Source of the DNA: Rhodococcus sp. B50 | Lineage (GTDB): Bacteria > Actinomycetota > Actinomycetes > Mycobacteriales > Mycobacteriaceae | Reading direction: 5' to 3' | Assembly (NCBI RefSeq): GCF_013602415.1 | Contig: NZ_WPAG02000002.1 | Location: 1,798,001-1,862,000, forward strand | DNA length: 64,000 nucleotides | Shown: one piece after another, positions 35,779 through 44,611 of the stretch | Numbering within the stretch: position 1 is the first letter of the stretch | Layout of the letters: each line of letters starts with the position of its first letter | The notes under the pieces: model-generated | What the model was told of the DNA's origin: nothing | Seen by the model: only the letters and a program-made list of their open reading frames with translations | Database searches by the model: none | Program-made: the position numbers and the translations under genes

Positions 35779-36524
35779 GCGCCGGGCTCGACCGCCGTCG
35801 GCACGGATCCGTACTCGAGGTCGTACTCGACCGCGCAGAACGCCGGAACGCATTGTCGCGCGCTCTGCTGACCGAGATCCGGCAGGTCTTCACCGATCTT
35901 CCGGAGGACGTCCGTGCAGTGGTGCTGACGAGTTCGGACCGGGTGTTCTGTGCCGGCGCGGATTTCGCAGACCTGACCGGGACGTCCGCGGACCTCGACT
36001 ACGACCGGGACCTCGAGGACGCATGCTCGGCGATTCGGAACAGCGCGGTTCCGGTGGTCGCGGTCGTGGACGGAGCATGCGTGGGTGCCGGCGTGGAGCT
36101 GGCGACCTCGTGTGACGTCCGGATCGCGGGGCCGAAGGCGTGGTTCCGTGTCCCGGCGGTCGAGCTCGGCCTGCTCTACAACCCGGCATCGATCCGCCGG
36201 ATCCACTCGGTGCTCCCCCGCACCACGATCACCCGGCTGCTGGTCCTCGCCGAACGTTTCGACGCCGACGACGCACTCCGCAGCGAACTGGTCACCCATA
36301 CCGCCGACGGTGATCCCCGCGAACACGCGCTGACGCTCGCCGAGCGACTCGCCGGCCTTCCCCGGGACGCTCTCGCCGCGACCCGATTCCTGCTCCACCA
36401 CCTCGACGAAGGTCGTTACGACGACGTCGAATGGCAGGGAACCCGGATCCGGTTGATGGACAGTCCCGATCGGCACGCCGCCGTCGCTGCGGCCTCCGAA
36501 CGCCACGGCACTCCCGCCTCCTGA
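35775..36524 (+). CDS. Enoyl-CoA hydratase/isomerase family protein
   Basis: A 249-residue crotonase-fold protein. N-terminal LDRAERRNALSRALL, the oxyanion loop CAGADFADL and VDGACVGAGVELATSCDVRIA are typical. The second catalytic Glu position (in PAVELGLLYN) is Glu followed by Leu-Gly. The GTG overlaps the amidase stop codon (GTGA). It probably hydrates or isomerises the CoA intermediate of this operon; a hydrolase or lyase activity cannot be excluded. Confidence 0.85.
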   Translation: MSAGLDRRRHGSVLEVVLDRAERRNALSRALLTEIRQVFTDLPEDVRAVVLTSSDRVFCAGADFADLTGTSADLDYDRDLEDACSAIRNSAVPVVAVVDGACVGAGVELATSCDVRIAGPKAWFRVPAVELGLLYNPASIRRIHSVLPRTTITRLLVLAERFDADDALRSELVTHTADGDPREHALTLAERLAGLPRDALAATRFLLHHLDEGRYDDVEWQGTRIRLMDSPDRHAAVAAASERHGTPAS

Positions 36525-36548
36525 CCCTCTCCACCCGAAGGAAAGTTC

Positions 36549-37343
36549 ATGAACGCAGTTGCCTCCCTGAAAGGCTACGACCTCGGTAACCGGGTCGTGT
36601 CGTACGACGACTCCGACGCCATCCTCTACGCGTTGTGCGTCGGCGCCCGTCCCGACCAGTTGTCCCTGGTCTACGAGCGGGACCTGCACGTCCTGCCGAC
36701 CTTCGGGCTCGGGCTCGGCCTGTGGGCGGTGGAGGAGGCCGGGGAGCTCGGCGCCTACGACCGGTTGAAGTCGCTGCACGCCGCGCAGCAGCTGACGGTC
36801 CATTCCCCCTTCCCGCGTTCGGGCAAACTCGAGATGCACGCTCGCGTCGCCGACGTGTGGGACAAGGGACCCGCCGCGACCATCGACGTCGCGGTCGAGT
36901 GCGAGCAGTTCACGGCGACCTATGCGATCCATCTGCCGGGCTCGGGTGGCTGGGGCGGCGAGCGCGCTCCGTCGTCGCCGCGGGTCGACCTCGAGGACGC
37001 GCCGTTCCGCGAGGACGTCCACATCGCCGCGAACCTGCCTGCTCTGTACCGGCTCACCGGTGATCTGCACCCCGTCCATATCGATCCGGAGGTCTCCTCG
37101 GGCTACGGTTTCGAGCGTCCCATCCTGCACGGCCTGTGCACGCTGGGCATCGCGGCGCGGACCGTCGCCGGCGCCGTCGGCGCCGAGCCGTGGGAACTCC
37201 GCGAACTCCGCGCCCGCTTCGCGGCCCCGGTTCTTCCCGACGCCACCCTCGCCGTCCGCGCGCAGGCGTCCGGCACCGAGGTCGACTTCGACGCCCGGAT
37301 CGATACCACGGGTGTGCTCTCCGGCGGTCACGCGAGCTTCTGA
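36549..37343 (+). CDS. MaoC-like double-hotdog enoyl-CoA hydratase
   Basis: A 264-residue protein of the HSD17B4/MaoC hydratase-2 type: N-terminal hotdog (YALCVGARPDQLSLVYERDL, VLPTF) and C-terminal active domain with the catalytic Asp/His in GDLHPVHIDPEVSSGYGFERPILHG. A ribosome site (gaagga) is upstream. It resembles the MaoC gene at 53970-54839 in domain order and motifs, so the two catabolic operons share a module. It follows the hydratase gene by 24 nt. Confidence 0.85.
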   Translation: MNAVASLKGYDLGNRVVSYDDSDAILYALCVGARPDQLSLVYERDLHVLPTFGLGLGLWAVEEAGELGAYDRLKSLHAAQQLTVHSPFPRSGKLEMHARVADVWDKGPAATIDVAVECEQFTATYAIHLPGSGGWGGERAPSSPRVDLEDAPFREDVHIAANLPALYRLTGDLHPVHIDPEVSSGYGFERPILHGLCTLGIAARTVAGAVGAEPWELRELRARFAAPVLPDATLAVRAQASGTEVDFDARIDTTGVLSGGHASF

Positions 37344-37421
37344 TCGCACGTCCGCTCGCAGTCCGGCTCTACCGAAGGAAATCCCCCGCCCCACACGAAG
37401 TTCCCGCCGAAAGGGACTCAC

Positions 37422-38780
37422 ATGACCGCACACGCCGCTTCCAGTTTCGGAACCAAGCAGCAAAAACGAGCGTTTCTCGCCAGCCTCGTGGGCACCACAG
37501 TCGAATGGTTCGACTTCTTCATCTATGCCACGGCCGCGACGCTCGTCTTCTCGACGATCTTCTTCCCCGAACTGGGGTCGAACGTCGGCATCCTCGCTTC
37601 CTTCGCGACCCTCGGTGTCGCCTTCCTCGCCCGCCCGGTCGGCGCGTTCGTCTTCGGCCATCTCGGAGACCGGCTCGGCCGGCGCACGACACTGATCACC
37701 ACTCTCACGGTGATGGGTGCCGCCACGGGACTCATCGGCCTGCTGCCCACCTGGGATCAGGTCGGTATCTGGGCGCCGATCATGCTCATCGCCCTCCGTT
37801 TCCTCCAGGGCGTTGCGGTCGGTGGTGAGTGGGGTGGAGCGGTTCTCATGAGTGTCGAGAACGCGCCGAAGACCCGCGAACGCTTCTACGGCTCCGCACC
37901 CCAGATCGCGAGTCCGCTCGCGCTCGTGCTCGCCACGGTCGTCATGTACTTCGTGGCCCGCATGCCGAACGACCAGCTGATGTCGTGGGGCTGGCGGATC
38001 CCGTTCCTCGCCGGCTTCGTCCTCGTCCTGATCGGTCTCGTCATCCGGCTCGGCGTCGAGGAATCGAGTGAATTCACCGAGGTGAAGGAGACGGGCACCG
38101 TCACGAAGAACCCGATCGCCACCGTCCTGCGCACGATGCCGAGCCGCGTGCTCGCCGGTATCGGCCTGCAGGCCAGCGTGATCGTGCTGTTCTACCTGAT
38201 CACCACATACATGCTCACGATGGCGACCAACATTCACGGGTTCACCAAGAGCGACACCCTGATGATCCTGCTCATCGCTGCGACGATCGACCTCTTCGCG
38301 ATGGTCGGCGTCGGCATCCTCTGCGACCGGTTGTCCGCCTGGACGGTCTTCGTGGGCGGGGTGGTCTTCACCGGCGCCTTCGCATTCCCGCTGTTCGCCC
38401 TGTTCAACACCGGCAACATGGGGCTGATGATCGTCGCATTCTCCGCGGCTCTCGTGCTCGGCCACGCGACCACCTACGCGGTGGTCTCGAGCATGACCGC
38501 CAACCTGTTCCCGACCGAGGTGCGGTACAGCGGTGTCGCCCTGTGCAGCGCGTTCTCCGGTGTCGCGTGGGCGGCACCGACCCCGCTCGTCGCCGCCGCT
38601 CTCGTGCCCACCGACGGCTCGCAGCACTGGTGGCCGCTCGCCGCGATCCTCGTCGGCACCGCTGTCGTCTCGTTCGTCGCCGCAGCCTCCATGCGCAGCC
38701 ATTTCACCTCCGAGACGGCGGCCGACGACAGTGACGACGAGTCCCGCGACCTCCGGGTCCGCGTGGGCGACCCCGTCTGA
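37422..38780 (+). CDS. MFS transporter of the metabolite:proton symporter type
   Basis: A 452-residue inner-membrane transporter with twelve expected helices. The start (LVGTTVEWFDFFIYATAATLVF) and the loop GHLGDRLGRRTTL are typical of the MHS group (shikimate, proline/betaine, aromatic acid carriers). A single ribosome site (aaaggg) precedes the ATG. Its place between MaoC and acyl-CoA dehydrogenase genes makes it the likely uptake system for the operon's substrate, probably an organic acid or amide. Confidence 0.9.
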   Translation: MTAHAASSFGTKQQKRAFLASLVGTTVEWFDFFIYATAATLVFSTIFFPELGSNVGILASFATLGVAFLARPVGAFVFGHLGDRLGRRTTLITTLTVMGAATGLIGLLPTWDQVGIWAPIMLIALRFLQGVAVGGEWGGAVLMSVENAPKTRERFYGSAPQIASPLALVLATVVMYFVARMPNDQLMSWGWRIPFLAGFVLVLIGLVIRLGVEESSEFTEVKETGTVTKNPIATVLRTMPSRVLAGIGLQASVIVLFYLITTYMLTMATNIHGFTKSDTLMILLIAATIDLFAMVGVGILCDRLSAWTVFVGGVVFTGAFAFPLFALFNTGNMGLMIVAFSAALVLGHATTYAVVSSMTANLFPTEVRYSGVALCSAFSGVAWAAPTPLVAAALVPTDGSQHWWPLAAILVGTAVVSFVAAASMRSHFTSETAADDSDDESRDLRVRVGDPV

Positions 38781-38812
38781 GCACCACCCATCCGATCGAC
38801 CAGGAGATTCTC

Positions 38813-39961
38813 ATGACTGTGATGCTCAGCGAGGAGCAGCGCGAGTTCGGGGCGGCCGTCCGCGAATTCTGCCGCCGCGAAGTGGGCACGCGCGAACAGC
38901 GCGACAAGCTCACCGACTGCGGCCGCGAAGGACACAGCCTCGAGCTGAACCGGCGGATCGCCGAACTCGGCTGGGCCGCGATCAACGTCCCCGAGGAGTA
39001 CGGCGGGGCCGGCGGCAACCATGTCGACCTGTGCGTCCTGCTCGAGGAACTCCACCGCGGTCTGGCGCCGGTCCCGTGGCACGGCACGACCCTCATCACC
39101 GCCGGGATCTACACCAAGTTCGCGAGCGAGGAGCTCAAGCGGACGGTGCTCGGCCGGCTCGCCGAGGGTGCCGCGCTGGCGATCGCGATGTCCGAACCGG
39201 AAGCCGGTTCCGACGTCGCGGCGCTGACCTGCCGCGCCGAGCGCACCGCGGACGGCTGGGTGATCAACGGTCAGAAGACGTGGATCACCAACGCCCATCA
39301 GGCGGACAGCATCCTCCTGGTCGCTCGTACCGCGCGTGGCGAGAAGAAGCACCACGGGCTCACCATGTTCCACGTGCCGGCCGACACTCCGGGACTGACG
39401 ATCAAGGGCATCGACACGCTGGGCGGAACCGAGGTCAACGACCTCTACTTCGCCGACTGCGTGCTGCCCGCCGACTCGGTCGTCGGTGAGGTCGGTCAGG
39501 GCTGGGCCCAGCTCATGCCGGGTCTGGCGACCGAGCGGCTGATCCTCGCCGCGCAGATGCTCGGCACCGCCGAACGCGCCTTCGACGACGTCTTGGCGTT
39601 CGTCTCCGAGCGCACCCAGTTCGGTACCCGGGTCGGCTCGTACCAGGCGATCAAGCACCGCATCGCCGACCTCGCGACGGAGATCGAGTGCACTCGTCTG
39701 CTCGTCTACAGCGTCGCGCACCGCGCCGATGCCGGTGACGACCCGCAGGGCCTGGCCCGCGCGTCGTCGATGGCGAAGCTCAAGGCGACAGAGGTCGCGA
39801 AGAGCACTGCCCTGGAGGGCATGCAGATGATGGGTGGCTACGGCTATTCCACCGAGTTCGACATGGCGCAGCACGTGCGCGCAGCCCTGGGCGCCACCAT
39901 CTACGGCGGCACCAACGAGATCCAGCGCGACATCATCGGAAACTCGTTCGGCCTCCGGTAG
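38813..39961 (+). CDS. Acyl-CoA dehydrogenase
   Basis: A 382-residue FAD enzyme that introduces a 2,3 double bond into an acyl-CoA. Seen: MSEPEAGSDVAALTCRAERT, QKTWITNAHQA, RTQFGTRVGSYQAIKHRIADL, and the C-terminal EGMQMMGGYGYSTEFDMAQHV and IYGGTNEIQRDIIG. It closes the operon started at 31178; a strong terminator follows. Confidence 0.92.
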   Translation: MTVMLSEEQREFGAAVREFCRREVGTREQRDKLTDCGREGHSLELNRRIAELGWAAINVPEEYGGAGGNHVDLCVLLEELHRGLAPVPWHGTTLITAGIYTKFASEELKRTVLGRLAEGAALAIAMSEPEAGSDVAALTCRAERTADGWVINGQKTWITNAHQADSILLVARTARGEKKHHGLTMFHVPADTPGLTIKGIDTLGGTEVNDLYFADCVLPADSVVGEVGQGWAQLMPGLATERLILAAQMLGTAERAFDDVLAFVSERTQFGTRVGSYQAIKHRIADLATEIECTRLLVYSVAHRADAGDDPQGLARASSMAKLKATEVAKSTALEGMQMMGGYGYSTEFDMAQHVRAALGATIYGGTNEIQRDIIGNSFGLR

Positions 39962-39983
39962 AACACCCACGCGAGTACCCCGC

Positions 39984-40022
39984 AGCGGCGGGACGGTCCT
40001 TCGACCGTCCCGCCGCTGTTTT
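39984..40022 (+). terminator. Rho-independent terminator
   Basis: A perfect 15-bp stem (AGCGGCGGGACGGTC with its complement), a 4-nt loop and a following GTTTT stretch lie 23 nt after the acyl-CoA dehydrogenase stop. Confidence 0.9.
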
Positions 40023-40053
40023 CCGTGTGTGTGCAGGCCGTTTCCGGCGAACC

Positions 40054-40091
40054 GTCACGGCAATCTCACCCTCGCGTAACACGCCTGTCAT
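40054..40091 (+). promoter_or_regulatory. Candidate GlnR binding region upstream of glnT
   Basis: Four half-sites on an 11-bp period: GTCAC, CTCAC, GTAAC and GTCAT, each separated by 6 nt. Three keep the AC-N9-AC spacing known for actinobacterial GlnR, the global nitrogen regulator. The array lies 36 bp before a TATAGT -10 element, a position suitable for activation. Confidence 0.55.
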
Positions 40092-40126
40092 GGGCACCGT
40101 GTTTCCTTTTATTCGACACCGATTCA

Positions 40127-40132
40127 TATAGT
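40127..40132 (+). promoter_or_regulatory. Candidate -10 of the glnT-glx promoter
   Basis: TATAGT is a strong -10 match 30 nt before the ATG. No good -35 lies at the usual distance, as expected for an activator-dependent promoter. Confidence 0.55.
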
Positions 40133-40162
40133 GAAACCCACAGTCGAATCCGAGGAGCCCCC

Positions 40163-41542
40163 ATGACGCTGGAAGCCACCGACACGTCCGTGCTGCGCCT
40201 CCCGTCCTCGAACGGCCGGTCCCCCGAGACCTCCGGATCCCCCACGCTGACCGAACTCGCCCACGCCGCCGGCACCCGCTACATCCTCGCCGTCTTCACC
40301 ACCCTGTCCGGAAAGCCCTGCGCCAAGCTCGTTCCCGTCGAATCCGTCGGGGAGCTCGAGACCGAGGGCGTCGGCTTCGCCGGCTACGCCGCAGGTTCGA
40401 TGGGCCAGGTCCCGAAGGACCCCGACCTCGTCGCCATCCCCGATGCCGCGTCGTTCACGCCCATCCCGTTCGTGCGCGAAGGCCTCGCCCTCGTCCACTG
40501 TGACCCGCACGTCGAAGGTGAGCCCTGGCCGTACGCGCCGCGCGTGATCCTCAAGTCCGTGCTCGCCCAGGCCGCCGAGCTGGGCCTCGAGGTCAACGTG
40601 GGTGCAGAGATCGAGTACTTCCTCGTCAACAAGGACGAAAACGGAACGCTGCGCACGGCCGACGCGCTCGACACCTCCCGCCAGCCCTGCTACGACGCCC
40701 GCGACGTGACCCGCATGTACGAGCACCTCACCTCGATCTCGGCAGCGATGAACACCCTCGGGTGGGGCAACTACGCAAACGACCACGAGGACGGCAACGG
40801 CCAGTTCGAGCAGAACTTCCAGTACGCGGACGCGCTGACCACCGCCGACCGGGTGGTGACCCTGCGCTACCTGATCTCCGTGCTCGCCGAACAGCGCAGC
40901 ATGACAGCGACCTTCATGCCCAAGCCCTTCGCGGACCGCACGGGATCGGGCATGCACATGCACCTGTCCCTGTGGAGCGACGGCGCCTCGGCGTTCCCCG
41001 ACGCATCCGACCCGCGCGGGCTGGGTCTGTCGAAGACCGCCTACTCCTTCATCGCCGGTATCCTCGAACACGCGTGCGCCCTGCAGGGCGTTATCGCGCC
41101 GACGGTCAACTCCTACAAGCGCACCGGCGCGACCAGCACTTCCTCCGGCGCAACCTGGTCGCCGCGGTACGCGACCTACGGCGGCAACGACCGCACGCAC
41201 TACCTGCGCGTCCCCGATTCCAACCGCGTCGAACTGCGCGGCGGTGACGGCTCCGCGAATCCGTACCTCGCCACCGCTGCCACGGTCGCTGCCGGCCTCG
41301 ACGGCATCGGGCGCAACCTCGACCCGGGCACTCCCGGTACGGGCGCTTCCGCGGACCCGCTGCCGATGACGCTGCTGCACGCGATGGACGCCCTCGTGGC
41401 CGATCCCGTCGTCGTCGGCGCCCTCGACTCGGCCGGCGCGAGTGTCGCCGACTACTTCGCCTCCCTCAAGCGCGAGGAGTTCTTCCACTGGCACAACACC
41501 GTGACCCCGTGGGAGATCGACAGCTATCTGACCGCCTTCTGA
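40163..41542 (+). CDS. glnT: GlnT / GmaS-like glutamine synthetase family ligase
   Basis: A 459-residue member of the type III-like glutamine synthetase family (GlnT, also gamma-glutamylmethylamide synthetase GmaS). It would join ammonia or a small amine to glutamate with ATP. Seen: the metal-site segment VGAEIEYFLV, the ATP/Glu region ANDHEDGNGQFEQNF, TATFMPKPFADRTGSGMHMHLSLW, and the Glu/Arg segment DSNRVELRGGDGSANPYL. ATG at 40163 has ggag upstream; the frame before it is a shadow. It leads the glxBCD genes, an order typical of N-methylglutamate-type amine pathways, so amine rather than ammonia as acceptor is plausible. Sequence alone cannot decide. Confidence 0.85.
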   Translation: MTLEATDTSVLRLPSSNGRSPETSGSPTLTELAHAAGTRYILAVFTTLSGKPCAKLVPVESVGELETEGVGFAGYAAGSMGQVPKDPDLVAIPDAASFTPIPFVREGLALVHCDPHVEGEPWPYAPRVILKSVLAQAAELGLEVNVGAEIEYFLVNKDENGTLRTADALDTSRQPCYDARDVTRMYEHLTSISAAMNTLGWGNYANDHEDGNGQFEQNFQYADALTTADRVVTLRYLISVLAEQRSMTATFMPKPFADRTGSGMHMHLSLWSDGASAFPDASDPRGLGLSKTAYSFIAGILEHACALQGVIAPTVNSYKRTGATSTSSGATWSPRYATYGGNDRTHYLRVPDSNRVELRGGDGSANPYLATAATVAAGLDGIGRNLDPGTPGTGASADPLPMTLLHAMDALVADPVVVGALDSAGASVADYFASLKREEFFHWHNTVTPWEIDSYLTAF

Positions 41543-41599
41543 GAACCTTCGACTTCTTCCGGATACATCGAACAGACCCATCGAACAGGAGAGACGACC

Positions 41600-42487
41600 A
41601 TGTGCGGAATCGTCGGACTTCATCTGCGGGACACCGCGCTCGAGCCCCGGTTGGGCAGCCTGCTGACCGGAATGCTCGGGCAGATGGTGGACCGCGGACC
41701 GGATTCGGCGGGCGTCGCCGTCTACGGCAATCCGGTCTTCTCCCCTGCCGGGGAGTCGTCGGTCTCGGTGCTCGACGCGCCGTCGGATCTCGCCGCGACC
41801 GTCGGCGACGCACTGGGCGTGACCGTCGGTGCGCTCGACCTCGCACCCACCACCGTGCTGCACGCCCCCGTCCCCGCGGCCCTGCTCGCCGATACCGTCC
41901 GTGCCCTGGCGCCCGCGGCGACCGTCATCGGCTTCGGTGACGACGTGACCGTCCTCAAGGGAACGGGCGATCCGCGTGTTCTCGCGGAGAATTTCGGGCT
42001 GCCGTCCGTCTCCGGATGGCAGGGTGTGGGCCACACGCGCATGGCCACCGAATCCGCGGTCACCGCAGCAGGATCGCATCCCTTCGCCGTGGGACCGGAC
42101 CAATGCCTCGTCCACAACGGTTCGTTCTCCAACCACCTGTCGATCAAACGCGAACTCGAGGACGAGGGCGTGGTGTTCGACAGCGAGAACGACACCGAGG
42201 TCGGAGCACGCTTCGTGGCCCAGCACCTCGCCGAGGGCGCGGATCTCGAGAAGGCCCTGCGTCTGCTCGGCGAACGGTTCGACGGCTTCTACACCCTGCT
42301 GGTGTCCACTTCCGATTCCTTCGCGGTGGTCCGCGATCCGATCGCCTGCAAGCCCGCGATCGTCGCCGAGTGCGACGCCTACGTCGCGATGGCTTCGGAG
42401 TTCCGCGCTCTGGCAGGGCTTCCCGGCATCGCCGACGCCCACATCTTCGAACCCGAACCGGACCGGGTCTACGTGTGGCAACGCTGA
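41600..42487 (+). CDS. glxB: Class II glutamine amidotransferase GlxB (MgsA-like)
   Basis: A 295-residue Ntn-type amidotransferase. The catalytic Cys2 is in MCGIVGLH; other signatures are MVDRGPDSAG, GHTRMATES and HNGSFSNH. In the glutamate synthase-like MgsABC complex, the homologue supplies nitrogen or helps bind glutamine or gamma-glutamylmethylamide for making N-methylglutamate. It lies 57 nt after glnT and 53 nt before glxC in the same operon. Confidence 0.85.
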   Translation: MCGIVGLHLRDTALEPRLGSLLTGMLGQMVDRGPDSAGVAVYGNPVFSPAGESSVSVLDAPSDLAATVGDALGVTVGALDLAPTTVLHAPVPAALLADTVRALAPAATVIGFGDDVTVLKGTGDPRVLAENFGLPSVSGWQGVGHTRMATESAVTAAGSHPFAVGPDQCLVHNGSFSNHLSIKRELEDEGVVFDSENDTEVGARFVAQHLAEGADLEKALRLLGERFDGFYTLLVSTSDSFAVVRDPIACKPAIVAECDAYVAMASEFRALAGLPGIADAHIFEPEPDRVYVWQR

Positions 42488-42540
42488 CCGGCACCATCGT
42501 CCCCGATTCCGCTGTCCGACCTCGTTCCCCGGAGGCAATC

Positions 42541-43239
42541 ATGACCACCGACACCCTGCTCCCGACCGCCACCTACGACCTGGCGACGACCACCACCCGC
42601 GAACTCAATGCGGCACTGCACGCGACGGAGGCCCCGGCCTCGGTCGAGGTTACGAACCCGCAGGGCGCCCACGCACTCGCCTGCGGCCTGAACCGGCCGA
42701 TCGACGTCCGGGTCGACGGCCACGTCGGCTACTACGCCGCCGGGATGAATCAGCACGCCCACGTGACCATCGACGGCAATGCCGGTGTCGGGGTCGCCGA
42801 GAACATGATGTCGGGCAGCGTGCGCGTCACCGGTGACGCCTCGCAGTCCGCCGGCGCGACCGCCCACGGCGGACTGCTGGTGATCGAAGGCAACGCCGCC
42901 GCCCGCTGCGGCATCTCGATGAAAGGCGTCGACATCGTCGTCGGCGGCGACATCGGACACATGAGCGCCTTCATGGGGCAGGCCGGCCGCCTCGTCGTCC
43001 TCGGCGATGCCGGTGAGGCCCTGGGTGATTCGCTGTACGAGGCGCGGATCTACGTGCGGGGCCGCGTCGCCTCGCTCGGCGCGGACTGCGTCAAGAAGGA
43101 GATGCGCGCCGAGCACGTCGCCGAACTGCAGGAACTGCTCGACGCGGCCGGTTTCGACGCCGACCCGGCCGAATTCACCCGCTACGGCTCGGCCCGTCAG
43201 CTCTACCACTTCCACGTCGACAACGCCTCGGCGTACTGA
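42541..43239 (+). CDS. glxC: GXGXG-motif protein GlxC (MgsB-like, glutamate synthase C-domain)
   Basis: A 232-residue right-handed beta-helix protein, homologous to the C-terminal structural domain of glutamate synthase. The glycine-rich turns are seen in GNAGVGVAENMMSGSVRVTG and VGGDIGHMSAFMGQAGRLVVLG. It contains no active site of its own and would scaffold GlxB and GlxD. ATG at 42541 has ccggagg upstream; the longer frame is a shadow of glxB. Confidence 0.85.
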   Translation: MTTDTLLPTATYDLATTTTRELNAALHATEAPASVEVTNPQGAHALACGLNRPIDVRVDGHVGYYAAGMNQHAHVTIDGNAGVGVAENMMSGSVRVTGDASQSAGATAHGGLLVIEGNAAARCGISMKGVDIVVGGDIGHMSAFMGQAGRLVVLGDAGEALGDSLYEARIYVRGRVASLGADCVKKEMRAEHVAELQELLDAAGFDADPAEFTRYGSARQLYHFHVDNASAY

Positions 43240-43281
43240 CGCCCGACGTTCTTCCGCCCGCTCGACCCCGAGGAGACTTCC

Positions 43282-44607
43282 ATGACCTTCCAGCCCGGAC
43301 TGCGTGAGTCGGCCACCTTCGACCGCAACGTCATCCACGAGATCCAGCGCGCCGCCGCGACCGGCATCTACGACATCCGCGGCTGGGGTGCCAAGCGCAC
43401 GGTTCCCCACTTCGACGACCTGCTGTTCCTCGGGGCGTCGATGTCGCGCTACCCCCTCGAGGGCTACCGCGAGAAGTGTGAGACCGACGTCGTCCTCGGC
43501 GACCGCAACGCGAAGTACCCACTGCACCTGGATATCCCGGTCACCATCGCCGGAATGAGCTTCGGTGCGCTGTCCGGCCGCGCGAAGGAGGCCCTCGGCC
43601 GCGGCGCCAGCGAGGTCGGCACGTCCACCACCACCGGTGACGGCGGTATGACCCCGGAGGAACGCGGACAGTCCAAGCACCTGGTCTACCAGTACCTGCC
43701 CTCCCGGTACGGCATGAACCCCGACGACCTGCGCAAGGCCGACGCCATCGAGGTCGTGCTCGGCCAGGGCGCCAAGCCCGGCGGTGGCGGTATGCTGCTC
43801 GGCCAGAAGATCACCGAACGCGTCGCGGGGATGCGCACCCTGCCGGTGGGCATCGACCAGCGCAGCGCATGCCGGCACCCCGATTGGACCGGCCCCGACG
43901 ACCTCGCCATCAAGATCCTCGAACTGCGGGAGATCACCGGCTGGGAGAAGCCGATCTACGTCAAGGTCGGCGCGACCCGCACCTACTACGACGTCAAGCT
44001 CGCCGTGAAGTCCGGCGCCGACGTCGTGGTGGTCGACGGCATGCAGGGTGGTACCGCCGCCACCCAGGACGTCTTCATCGAGCACGTGGGCATCCCGACC
44101 CTCGCCGCGCTCCCCCAGGCCGTGCAGGCCCTGCAGGAGATGGGTGTGCACCGCACTCCGGGCGGCGTGCAACTGATCGTCTCCGGCGGTATCCGTTCGG
44201 GTGCCGACGTCGCCAAGGCGATGGCCCTCGGCGCCGACGCCGTCGCCATCGGCACGGCCGCGCTGATCGCCCTCGGCGACAACGATCCGAAGTACCAGGC
44301 CGAATACGAGAAGCTGGGCTCGGCCGCCGGCTTCTACGACGACTTCCAGGACGGCAAGGATCCCGCCGGTATCACCACGCAGGATCCCGACCTGCAGGCC
44401 CGCTTCGATCCGGTCGAGGGTGGCCGCCGCCTGGCGAACTACCTGCGGGTGCTCACCATGGAGGCGCAGACCATCGCCCGGGCGTGCGGCAAGTCGCACC
44501 TGCGCAATCTCGAACCGCAGGACCTCGTCGCCGTCACGATGGAGGCCGCCGCCATGGCACGGGTTCCCCTGGCCGGAACCGATTGGATCCCCGGCCGGAC
44601 GCTCTAG
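43282..44607 (+). CDS. glxD: FMN-dependent glutamate synthase-type protein GlxD (MgsC-like)
   Basis: A 441-residue protein matching the FMN and [Fe-S] central domain of glutamate synthase. Seen: MSFGALSGRAKEALGRGAS, GDGGMTPEER, IKVGATRTY-type segment YVKVGATRTYYDVKLAVKSG, VDGMQGGTAATQDVF, and SGGIRSGADVAKAMALGADAV. Cys-containing segments for the iron-sulfur cluster are weak by eye. It would carry out the reductive or transfer step of glutamate (or N-methylglutamate) formation. A ribosome site (gaggag) is present. WhiB begins 4 nt downstream. Confidence 0.85.
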   Translation: MTFQPGLRESATFDRNVIHEIQRAAATGIYDIRGWGAKRTVPHFDDLLFLGASMSRYPLEGYREKCETDVVLGDRNAKYPLHLDIPVTIAGMSFGALSGRAKEALGRGASEVGTSTTTGDGGMTPEERGQSKHLVYQYLPSRYGMNPDDLRKADAIEVVLGQGAKPGGGGMLLGQKITERVAGMRTLPVGIDQRSACRHPDWTGPDDLAIKILELREITGWEKPIYVKVGATRTYYDVKLAVKSGADVVVVDGMQGGTAATQDVFIEHVGIPTLAALPQAVQALQEMGVHRTPGGVQLIVSGGIRSGADVAKAMALGADAVAIGTAALIALGDNDPKYQAEYEKLGSAAGFYDDFQDGKDPAGITTQDPDLQARFDPVEGGRRLANYLRVLTMEAQTIARACGKSHLRNLEPQDLVAVTMEAAAMARVPLAGTDWIPGRTL

Positions 44608-44611
44608 TCCC

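Noticed and set aside
35715-38702. 995-codon minus-strand frame opposite the hydratase, MaoC and MFS genes
   Set aside because: Translation is low-complexity Asp/Glu/Gly/His-rich; the opposite strand encodes three recognisable proteins with proper ribosome sites.
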